This document shows, piece by piece, positions 1-9,340 of a DNA stretch of 64,000 nt. Numbering within the stretch: the stretch's first letter is position 1; the number at the start of each line of letters is the position of its first letter. This DNA is from Eutreptiella sp. 'Long Island Sound 2002' (Eukaryota; Euglenozoa; Euglenophyceae; Eutreptiales; Eutreptiaceae): assembly GCA_964036045.1 (NCBI GenBank), contig OZ038401.1, positions 30,586,397 through 30,650,396 on the forward strand. Direction: 5' to 3'. The translations under genes were made by a program, and so were the position numbers. The notes beneath the pieces were generated by a model that saw only the letters and a program-made list of their open reading frames with translations, was not told where the DNA came from and searched no databases.

Positions 1-48
1 GTTGCTTGTTGCTTGTTGTTAGCTAAATTTAAGGGGAGAGGGGTGTAG

Positions 49-94
<46 letters not shown>
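1..94 (+). repeat. Tail of a composite repeat unit plus (AT)n hinge
   Basis: The first 50 bases match the 3' end of the composite unit described at 95-1362 (GCTTGTT iterations, then TTTAAGGGGAGAGGGGTGTA). An uninterrupted (AT)n tract follows at about 51-94. This is probably the end of a further unit lying left of the window. Confidence 0.85.
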
Positions 95-96
<2 letters not shown>

Positions 97-1359
97 TCCA
101 ATCTACACCCCTCTCCCAACTCTAGGTGGCTCCACCACACGGCTCTAAGGTACGTGCGAAGGGCACAAAGTGGTGCATACATGTGGTGGAAGGGGCTAGA
201 CTCGGTCAAAACTGGCTCAAAACGGGCTCAAAACACTTGTTTGAGCATCCCAAATGGTCCGGGATCACTTTTGGAAAAACGCGTTTTTGACCCATTTTTG
301 ACCCATTTTTGGTCCCAAAATGGCGCATTTTCAAGGCATTTCGGGATTTTCCATGGGCCAAAACCCGTCGCCACGGGCTCAAAATGGGCCAAAACCACTT
401 GTTTGAGCATCATAAATGGTCCAGGATCACTTTTGGAAAAACCTGTTTTTGACCCATTTTTGACCGATTTTTTGTCCCAAAACGGCCCATTTTCAAGGCA
501 TTCTGGGATTTTCCCTGGCCCATTACGCACCACCACGGGCTCAAAACGGCCTAAAAACACTTCTCTGAACATCCCAAGTGGTCTAGGAACAACTTTGGAA
601 AAAATGATTTTTTTCGCCCCGGGGACCCTGGTGGACCCACCGTTGGCCCCCACTCTGCGTGGGCTGACCGGTCACTTGGTGGACCCACCGTTGGCCCCCA
701 CCGTGCACGGGCCGGGCTGCCCTCCGGCTCCACCAAGTGACCACTGGTACGGGGGTCTGAGTGGCTCGTTGGGCGATTCTGAGGCTTGGAAACCACAAAA
801 AGTGGGGGCTTGCGGGTGGACTAGGTGCCCTCGGAATTCGGATTTGAGCCACGTAACCCAAGATACGCCGTGTGCTTGGTTTCGGGGTGTTGGTGCGCAT
901 TGCGCAGGTTTTTGGGGCTTTTTGGCGCCTTTTTGGGCCGTTTCTCGGACATATCGTGGAGGTAGAGGGCACCAAAGGTCCCTTGGTCACGAGAAAGTCA
1001 AGCCGCACGTGAAGTGTAGTAGCCGTTTGCCTTCGTTTGGCTGTTTTGAACCCTTATTAGGGCTGTTTTGGGCGAAAAATGGCTGTTTTTGGCCCAAATC
1101 TGCGCAGATTTGGGAGGGCACCTCCCGACTTGGCGCCACCGCCCCGGGCCGCCACCGCTGAGTTTTTGGCTATAAACTTGGATTTGGCAAGGGCACCACC
1201 TGGGCTCCAGGATGGCTAGAGTAGAGTAGAGCCCGGAGCGATGAGGCGGAGCAGTGGCCAGAACGGAAAGGAGAAGTGCTTGTTGCTTGTTGCTTGCTTG
1301 TTGCTTGCGTGTTGCTTGCTTGTTGCTTGTTAGCTAGATTTAAGGGGAGAGGGGTGTAG

Positions 1360-1362
<3 letters not shown>
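95..1362 (+). repeat. Composite repeat unit A (forward)
   Basis: This is the reference copy of a dispersed/tandem repeat of about 1.27 kb. It opens with CCTCCAATCTACACCCCTCT and closes with GCTTGTT iterations and AAGGGGAGAGGGGTGTAGTA. Its two ends carry the inverted short motif CTACACCCCTCTCCC / GGGAGAGGGGTGTAG, which acts as terminal inverted repeats of about 15 bp. The first half contains three 162-bp direct subrepeats. The body keeps several reading frames open on both strands (one of 335 codons). They look like chance frames, because different copies are open in different frames and the peptides are low-complexity. No transposase or other domain is recognisable, so if mobile it is non-autonomous. 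Confidence 0.85.
225..600 (+). repeat. 162-bp direct subrepeats inside unit A
   Basis: The phrase CACTTGTTTGAGCATC recurs at 234 and 396, with a diverged copy at 558, which gives a 162-bp period. Each subrepeat contains a TTTTTGACCCATTTTTGACC block and a CCATTTTCAAGGCATT block. The same subrepeats recur in units B to F, with extra copies in unit E. Confidence 0.85.

Positions 1363-1452
<90 letters not shown>
1363..1452. repeat. (AT)n hinge between inverted units A and B
   Basis: About 90 bp of almost pure AT dinucleotide, with one TG interruption. It sits exactly at the symmetry axis between forward unit A and reverse unit B, so units A and B are arms of one very long inverted repeat. Confidence 0.9.
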
Positions 1453-1455
<3 letters not shown>

Positions 1456-2486
1456 CTACACCCCTCTCCCCTTAAATTTAGCTAACAAGCAAGCAAGCAA
1501 GCAACAACAACAACACGTCTCCGTGCCGTTTTGGCCATTGCACCTTTCCAACGCCTCGGGCCTGACTCTACTTTAGCCATCCTAGAGCCTAGGTGGTGGC
1601 CTTGCCAAATCCAAGTTTTGAGCCACAAACTCACCGGTGGCGGCCCGGGGCGGGGGCGCCAAGTCGGGAGGTGCCCTCCCAAATCTGCGCAGTTTTGGGC
1701 CAAAAACAGCCATTTTTCGCCCAAAACAGCCCTAGTAAGGGTTCAAAACAGCCAAACGAAGGCAAACGGCTGCTACACTCCACGTGCGGCTTGACTTTCT
1801 CGTGACCAAGGGACCTTTGGTACCCTCTAACTCCACGATATGTCCGAGAAACGGCCCAAAAAGGCGCCAAAAAGCCCCAAAAACTGCGCCATGTGCACCA
1901 GCACCCCGAAACCAAGAACGGGCCGTATCTTGGGCTACGTGGCTCAAAAACGAATTCCGAGGGCACCTAGTCCACCCGCAACCCCCCACTTTTTATGGTT
2001 TCCAAGCCTCAGAATCGCCCAACGAGACACCTAGACCCCCGTACCAGTGGTCACTTGGTGCAGCCGGAGGGCCGGCCAGCCCACGCACAGTGGGGGCCAA
2101 AGGTGGGTCCACCAGGGTCCCCGGGGCGAAAAAAATGATTTTTTCCCAAGTTGTTCCTAGACCACTTGGGATGCTCAAACAAGTGTTTTTAGGCCATTTT
2201 GAGCCCGTGGTGGCACGTTTTGGGCCATGGAAAATCCCAAAATGCCTTGAAAATGGGCCATTTTGGGACCAAAAATGGGTGAAAAATGGGTCAAAAACGC
2301 GTTTTTCCAAAAGTGATCCCAGACCATTTGGGATGCTCAAACAAGTGTTTGTAGCCCGTTTTGAGCCCGTTTTGACCGAGTTTAGCCCCTTCCACCACAT
2401 GTATGCACCACTTTGTGCCCTTCGCCCGTACCTTAGAGCCGTGTGGTGGAGCCACCTAGAGTTGGGAGAGGGGTGTAGATTAGAGG
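1453..2486 (-). repeat. Composite repeat unit B (reverse)
   Basis: This is an inverted copy of unit A, about 1.03 kb. It starts with TACTACACCCCTCTCCCC and ends with GGGTGTAGATTAGAGG. It carries fewer 162-bp subrepeats than unit A. Long open frames cross it on both strands but encode only low-complexity peptides also seen in its sister units. Confidence 0.85.
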
Positions 2487-2510
2487 ATATATATATATAT
2501 ATATATATAT
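2487..2510. repeat. (AT)n hinge between units B and C
   Basis: A short AT-dinucleotide tract of about 24 bp at the second symmetry axis. Unit B left of it and unit C right of it are inverted relative to each other. Confidence 0.9.
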
Positions 2511-3541
2511 CCTCCAATCTACACCCCTCTCCCAACTCTAGGTGGCTCCACCACACGGCTCTAAGGTACGTGCGAAGGGCACAAAGTGGTGCATACATGT
2601 GGTGGAAGGGGCTAAAATTGGTCAAAACGGGCTCAAAACGGGCTAAAAAAACTTGTTTCAGCATCGCAAATGGTCTGGGATCACTTTTGGAAAAACGCGT
2701 TTTTGACCCATTTTTGACCCTTTGTTGGTCCCAAAATGGCCCATTTTCAAGGCATTTTGGGATTTTTCATGGCCCAAAACGCGCCACCACGGGCTCAAAA
2801 TGGCCTAAAAACACTTGCTTGAGCATCCCAAATGGTCTAGGAACAACTTTGGAAAAAATGATTTTTTTCGCCCCGGGGACCCTGGTGGACCCACCGTTGG
2901 CCCCCACTCTGCGTGGGCTGACCGGCCCTCCGGCTGCACCAAGTGACCACTGGTACGGGGGTCTACGTGTCTCTTTGGGCGATTCTGAGGCTTCAAAACC
3001 ACAAAAAGAGGGGGGTTGCGGGTGGACTAGGTGCCCTCGGAATTCGTTTTTGAGCCACGTAGCCCAAGATACGGCCCGTTCTTGGTTTCGGGGTGCTGGT
3101 GCACATTGCGCAGCTTTTGGGGCTTTTTGGCGCCTTTTTGGGCCGTTTCTCACACATATCGTGGAGTTAGAGGGCACCAAAGGTCCCTTGGTCACGAGAA
3201 AGTCAAGCCGCATGTGCGGTGTAGTAGCCGTTTGCACTCGTTTGGCTGTTTTGAACCCTTACTAGGGCTCTTTTGGGCGAAAAATGGCTGTTTTTGGCCC
3301 AAAACTGCGCAGATTTGGGAGGGCACCTCCCGACTTGGCGCCACCGCCCCGGGCCGCCACCGGTGAGTTTTTGGCTCAAAACTTGGATTTCGCAAGGCCA
3401 CCACCTAGGCTCCAAGATGGCTACATGGGCAAATGATCCGAAGCGTTGGGACGGAGCAATGGCCAAAACGGCACGGAGACGTGTTGTTGTTGTTGCTTGC
3501 TTGCTTGCTTGTTAGCTAGGTTTAAGGGGAGAGGGGTGTAG

Positions 3542-3544
<3 letters not shown>
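2511..3544 (+). repeat. Composite repeat unit C (forward)
   Basis: A forward copy of about 1.03 kb, close in length to unit B and its mirror image across the AT tract at 2487-2510. It has the same start (CCTCCAATCTACACCCC) and end (GGGGAGAGGGGTGTAGTAAT). A 493-codon frame spans most of B and C, but it crosses the AT hinge and so is an artefact of the palindrome, not a gene. Confidence 0.85.

Positions 3545-3599
<55 letters not shown>
3545..3599. repeat. (AT)n tract between units C and D
   Basis: About 55 bp of AT dinucleotide. The units on either side are in the same orientation, so this one joins direct rather than inverted copies. Confidence 0.9.
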
Positions 3600-3601
<2 letters not shown>

Positions 3602-4308
3602 TCCAATCTACACCCCTCTCCCAACTCTAGGTGGCTCCACCACACGGCTCTAAGGTACGTGCGAAGGGCACAAAGTGGTGCATACATGTGGTGGAAGGTG
3701 CTAAACTTGGTCAAAACGGGCTGCAAATGGGCTCAAAACACTTGTTTGAGCATCCCAAATGGTCCGGGATCACTTTTGGAAAAACGCGTTTTTGACCCAT
3801 TTTTGACCCATTGTTGGTCCCAAAACGGCCCATTTTCAAGGCATTTTGGGATTTTCCGTGGCCCAAAACACGCCACCACGGGCTCAAAACGGGCCAAAAA
3901 CACCTGTTTGAGCATCCCAAGTGGTCCGGGAACAACTTTGGAAAAAATCATTTTTTTCGACCTGGGGACCCTGGTGGACCCACCGTTGGCCCCCGCCGTG
4001 CGCGGGCCGGGCTGCCCTCCGACTGCACCAAGTGACCACTAGTACGGGGGTCTACGCGTCTCGTTGGGCCATTCCGAGGGCTGGAAACCATAAAAAGTGG
4101 GGGGTTGCGGGTGGACTAGGTGCCCTCGGAATCGGATTTTGAGCCACGTAGCCCAAGATACGGTCCGTGCTTGGTTTCGGGGGGTTGGTGCATATTGCGC
4201 CGTTTTTGGGACTTTTTGGCACCTTTTTGGGCCGTTTCTCGGACATATCGTGGAGCTGAAGGGCACTAGAGGGCTCTTTGACACGGCGAAGTCAAGCCGC
4301 ACGTGGCG

Positions 4309-4311
<3 letters not shown>
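3600..4311 (+). repeat. Composite repeat unit D (forward, 3' truncated)
   Basis: A forward copy with the normal left end. It stops about 710 bp in, at GTCAAGCCGCACGTGGCGGGG, and runs directly into AT repeats. The last 350-500 bp of the full unit are missing. The break coincides with the AT tract, which suggests recombination or slippage through the microsatellite. Confidence 0.85.

Positions 4312-4377
<66 letters not shown>
4312..4377. repeat. (AT)n tract between units D and E
   Basis: About 66 bp of AT dinucleotide that replaces the lost 3' part of unit D and precedes the canonical left end of unit E. Confidence 0.9.
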
Positions 4378-4379
<2 letters not shown>

Positions 4380-5814
4380 TCCAATCTACACCCCTCTCCC
4401 AACTCTAGGTGGCTCCACCACACGGCTCTAAGGTACGTGCATGGGGCACAAAGTGGTGCATACATGTGGTGGAAGGGGCTAAACTCGGTCAAAACGGGCT
4501 CAAAACGGGCTAAAAAGGTACGTGCGAAGGGTACAACTTGGTGCATACACGTAGCGGAAGGGACTAAACTCGATCAAAACGGGCTCAAAATGGGCTCAAA
4601 ACACTTGTTTGTGTACCCCCAATGGTCCAAGGTCACTTTTGCAAAAACACATTTTTGACCAATTTCACCCATTTTTGCTCCCAAAACGGCCCCTTTTCAA
4701 AGAATATTGGGATTTCCATGGGCCAAAACCCGTCCAAATGGGCTCAAAATGGGCTAAAAACACTTGTTTGAGCATCCCAAATGGTCCGGGATCCCTTTTG
4801 GAAAAATGCGTTTTTGACCCATTTTTGACCCATTTTTGGTCCCAAAATGGCCCATTTTCAAGGCATTTTGGGATTTTCCATGGGCCAAGACACATCACCA
4901 CGGGCTCAAAATGGGCTAAAAACACGTGTTTGAGCATCCCAAATGGTCTAGGATCACTTTTGGGAAAACGCGTTTTTGACCCATTTTCGACCCATTGTTG
5001 GTCCCAAAACGGCCCATTTTCAAGGCATTTTGGGATTTTCCCTGGCCCATAACGCGCCACCACGGGCTGAAAACGGCCTAAAAACACCTGTTTGAGCATC
5101 CCAAGTGGTCTAGGAAAAACTTTGGAAAAAATCATTTTTTTCGCCCCGGGGACCCTGGTGGACCCACCGTTGGCCCCAACCGGGCGCGGGCCGGGCTGCC
5201 CTCCGGCTCCACCAAGTGACCACAGGTACGGGGTCTAGGCGTCTCATTGGGCCATTCTGAGGCTTGGAAACCACAAAAAGTGGGGGGTTGCGGCCGGACT
5301 AGGTGCCCTTAGAATCGGATTTGGAGCCACGTAGCCCAAGATACGGCCCGTGCTTGGTTTCGGGGGGTTGGTGCATATTGCGCGGATTTTGGGGCTTTTT
5401 GGCGCCTTTTTGGGCCGTTTCTCGGACATATCGTGGAGTTGAAGGGCACTAGAGGGCTCTTTGACACGGCGAAGTCAAGCCGCACGTGGAGTGTAGCAGC
5501 CGTTTGCCTTCGTTTGGGCGTTTCGCCCGGGTTTGGGGGCTATTTTGGGCGAAAATAGCTGTTTTTGGCCCAAAACTGCGCAGATTTGGGAGGGCACCTC
5601 CCGACTTGGCGCCCCCGCCCCGGGGCACCACCGGTGAGTTTTTGGCTCAAAACTTAGATTTGGCAAGGGCACCACCTAGGCTCTAGGATGGCTAAAGTAG
5701 AGTCAAGCCTGAGGCGTTGGGAAGGTGCAATGGCCAAAACGGCACGGAGACGTGTTGTTGCTTGTTGCTTGTTGCTTGTTAGCTAGATTTAAGGGGAGAG
5801 GGGTGTAGTAATAT
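4378..5814 (+). repeat. Composite repeat unit E (forward, expanded)
   Basis: The longest copy, about 1.44 kb. It has the normal left end, an internal duplication of the leader (GGTACGTGCGAAGG near 4516) and extra 162-bp subrepeats between about 4590 and 5100. The right end is canonical (AAGGGGAGAGGGGTGTAGTA). It shows that copy number of the inner subrepeats varies between units. Confidence 0.85.
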
Positions 5815-6035
5815 ATGGGCGTTTGACCGGGGGGGGGGGGGGGCCTGATTCCGACGCAAAGTTGGAGTTTTTTCAATCCTCTCCGTTTTTCTCAAAAATA
5901 TCGTTCTAGAGGGGGAGGAGTATGTTATAATTTTTGAAATCTCCAAGAAAAGGCCATTTGGGAAAGGTTTTGTTCATGGAGGGGGGGGGGGGGGGAACCA
6001 TATTTTTTCGCCCCAAGCCGCCAAACTTGGGCGTA
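5815..6035. repeat. G-run-bounded dispersed repeat, copy 1
   Basis: This spacer between units E and F contains two long poly-G runs (about 5828-5843 and 5979-5994). They flank a segment reading TTTTTGAAATCTCCAAGAAA and then AGGCCATTTGGGAAAGG. A diverged copy with the same G-run bracketing lies at about 27555-27650. No coding potential is seen. Confidence 0.6.
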
Positions 6036-7176
6036 CTTGGTGCATACATGTGCGGAAAGGGGCTAAACTGGGTCAAAATGGGCTCAAAATGGGCGCTATT
6101 GTCCCGGTTGAGCACCCCAAAAGGTCTAGGATCATCTTTTGAAAAATGCATTTTTGACCCATTTTTGACGCGTTGTTGTTCACAAAATTGCCCATTTTCA
6201 AGGCTTTTTGGGAGCTTAGGGGATTTTCAAGGCTATTTGGGAGCTTAGGGGGGCCAAAATGGTTCAAAACAAGCTCAAAATGGGCTCATTTCAATTGTTT
6301 ATGCAACCCAAATGGTCCGGCATCACTTTTGGAAAAACACATTTTTTACCCATTTTTGACCCATGTTCAGTCCCAAAACGGCGCATTTTCAAGGCATTTT
6401 GGGACTTTCAACAGGCCAAAACGCGTCACCACGGGCTCAAAACGGGCTAAAAATACTTGTTTGAGCATCCCAAGTGGTCTAAGAACAACTTTGGAAAGAA
6501 AATTTTCGCCCCGGGGACCCTATTGGACCCACCGTTGGCCCCCACCGTGCGCGGCCCACGCAGCCCTCCAGCTGAACGGAGTGACCACTAGTACAGGATC
6601 TAGGCGTCTCGTTGGGCGATTCCGAGGCTTGGAAACCACAAAAAGTGGGGGGTTGCGGGTGGACTAGGTGCCCTCGGAATTCGTTTTTGAGCCATGTAGC
6701 CCAAGATACTGCCCTTTCTTGGCTGTGGGGTTGGTTGGACACAAACTGCGCACAATCGGGACCTTTTTTAGCCATTTTTTGGCCGTTTCTCGGACATATT
6801 GTAGAGTTATAGGGCAACAAAGGGCTCTTTGTCATGGGGAAGTCAAGGGGCACGTGAAGTATTAGCACCCATTTCCCTTCGTTTGGCCGTTTTCAATGGG
6901 TTCCATGTCTCTTTGGGGCCAAAAAATGCTGTTTTGGGGCAGAAAATGCGCAGTTTTGGTAGGGCACCTCCCAACTTGGCGCCACCGGTGAGTTTTTGGC
7001 TCAAAACTTGGGTTTGGTAAGGGCACCACCTAGGGTCTAGGATGGCTAGAGTAGAGTAGAGCCTGTAGCGGTGAGAGGGTGTGATGGCCAAAACGAAAAG
7101 GAGAAGTGCTTGTTGCTTGCTTGCTTGCTTGCTTGTTGTTAGCTAGATTTAAGGGGAGAGGGGTGTAATAATATAT
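6036..7176 (+). repeat. Composite repeat unit F (forward, diverged)
   Basis: A more diverged copy of the composite unit. It has the TTGGTGCATACATGTG leader without the canonical left end, scrambled subrepeats (GGGAGCTTAGGGG duplicated near 6210-6250), and a recognisable right end (TTTAAGGGGAGAGGGGTGTA). It is probably the oldest copy of the cluster. Confidence 0.75.
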
Positions 7177-7229
7177 CCATCATATCTTGCAATAATCAAC
7201 AGGAACTGTACTTTCCAGCCATTTGCTTC

Positions 7230-8157
7230 TTATAAGTGCCCTACTTTTGGCACTGTGTGTGCGGTGCCCAGAGCGTGCCCCGAAATCACTGTCTTGATAA
7301 TCACCCAACCGTCCTCAACAGCCAAAATGCCCCCAACCACCAGCCGCCGGGCTTTTAAAACCCTACCTCCATCCCAAATCCAGCCAGCTAGCCCTGAGCA
7401 CCACCTAACTGTTTTCAGCACCTTCTTGATCGGCCCACTCATGACACGTTTGCGTTTCTCTTCCAGCGTCTCCGGCCTGTTGTTGGTGTGTCGGTCAATA
7501 AATCGCCAAAACGAGTTCACCATCAGCCGTCGTCGGATCTGACCCATCACAGACAGGTCAGGATCCTCCGTTGAGACCTGCCCATCTGGCTGCAGTGCTA
7601 GCGTCGAGGTGTGGGCTTGGAGTTGTCCGAGGCTCGTTGATGCATTGAGGGGGTCGATACAAGTCTGCCATCGCGTCACCTTCTGCTCAGCAATGGGAAT
7701 GGCAAGCACCTCTTGCACCCCGTCGCTCATGGCTTCCGTGATTTGCTGCATGCGCCCCGTCTCTTGCCCTTCCAATGTCAATCTCCCGGCCAATTTGCTC
7801 CACAAAGCACTGCGTACCTCCCAATCCAGGTTGCCCCAGTCGTGAACATCCCCTGCAAAATCCGAGTGGATACCAGATGGCATAAATTATCTATGGCCTC
7901 AGCTGTGCAAACGCAAGCACGTGCAGGTGCAGCGCCCGCACGACAGACGGGCACCCGTCGACCCAGAAAAGGAAAAGTGACGAGCAGTTTCCGCTTTCTG
8001 GCGAAAAATATGAATTGCGTGACAAAGCTAGTGGCTGACCATTGATCTCCACCCCGTCGTGACCAACATCTTCGGTGAAGGCACATCCTAGCTTGTCCCT
8101 TCGCGGAAATTTTCTTCTTGCTCCCTTTATCCACAAACCGTCAACCAAATAGCTACC
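7230..8157 (-). CDS. Unknown protein, two 3' exons
   Basis: I do not recognise the family. Exon at 8040-8157: acceptor CACAG then GGTAGC, ending ATCAATG with donor GTCAGC. Terminal exon at 7230-7852: acceptor TTTTGCAG, stop at the low-coordinate end. The 187-bp intron joins the exons in phase 1 and regenerates a glycine codon, giving GVEING-DVHDWGNLDWEVR across the junction. That phase fit is the main support. The terminal exon encodes about 207 residues, mostly polar, with a basic stretch (EEKRKR) and a Trp/Gly-rich C-terminal part, and no clear membrane segment or catalytic motif. Upstream exons must exist, because the first exon has no in-frame ATG. It lies downstream of the RND gene on the same strand and could be a separate gene or that gene's 3' part. 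I could not connect the two. Confidence 0.4.
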
Positions 8158-9340
8158 CTGTGCATGGGTGCATGGGACGATAGCTTCTTCATGCACGCGA
8201 CCAAAAGGCTAGGGAGAGCGTCAAAATGCATCAAAATATAGTAAATCATCGCAAAACCACACACTCCAACTCATGTGTCTCGTCGTCCCCTTATTCTCTT
8301 TGAATCGCCTTGGCAGCCCAGGGTGAATCAAGCATGAAGGATCATCTTTGACTGCTTTGCAATTGCAATGCTACCATCCAAAGTTGTTTCAAATTTAGAT
8401 ACAGGCATTGCCACTAAGCGGCATACCCACCTCACAGCTCATCCTCCAACCCATACCCCCATTGTCGGAATAAGACAACATCATACCCTTACTTTGGCCA
8501 GTTATGACCTGGGAGGGGTGGATGCAAATGTCCGTGGCACGGAAATGGCCTCTTGGGGACGATCACAGAATGGCATTCAAATGTACTGTTGTGGGTGTCC
8601 TCTCGGGTCTGTTCTGCTCGGGTCAAACTGGGTCCAAAAGTGCAGGACCCTCTGGGAGGGCACAACTGACTTTCTGGACAATGGGTACCCAGTATTGACA
8701 CTGTGTAGCCCCCTAAAATTCAAAATGGACAAATTCTACCCACCCCTGTCCCCCAACAGCGAGGCCCCTTTTAATCGAGCCTACAAAGAGCCCCACTGCA
8801 GTACAGTTCAACAAAATACATCAGCAGTGTCAACTCCAACACGCTGCTGCTTCAATTCAGGAAACAGAACAACAGTACTCATGTATCCACAAGCCCCTGC
8901 AAATCCCCAGCGACAGAATAAACCCCCTTCTTGATATGCCTGATATGGTCCAAATTACAATAACGCCCGGGAGTTATCAAGAGAGGGTCCAAAAACAAAG
9001 TCTTGATGAGTGGTTGAGCTGGGGCTATTGCCTAGTGCCCCCCCCTCCCCCCCCCGCCGCCCCACAGGAATGGGGATGGATTCTTTGCCCCACGAACCCC
9101 CATCCAAAGAGAGCCATACCGGTCAGCGTGCCTCTGTGAGTTCAAATGCTCTGGCTTTGTCTGAGGCCCGTTGCTGATCACTGCCCCACAGGCAGAATTG
9201 TACTGTACAGTTATGTGTTGCACGGTGCACAATTGTGTGCTGCCACAGTGCACAATTGTGTGGTGTCGCATGGGGAAAAAAAGTGTCCCATCCATCGCCA
9301 CAGCCAACATGTCACCTCCGCCATTTCTGTGCTCCTCACC
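8158..9340. other. Non-coding, nothing identified
   Basis: Only scattered short frames without domain-like content, a short poly-C tract near 9041-9058, and a local repeat of GTGCACAATTGTGTG near 9225-9262. Missing 3' exons of the RND gene at 9341-11497 might lie here, but I could not identify any. Confidence 0.4.

Noticed and set aside
154-3366. Long open frames (up to 493 codons) in the first 7 kb on both strands
   Set aside because: They are low-complexity, recur in several registers of the same repeat, and the longest runs across an AT hinge between two inverted copies. They reflect repeat composition, not genes.
8368-8934. 188-codon plus-strand frame
   Set aside because: No domain-like sequence, no splice or promoter context, and opposite to the local gene direction.
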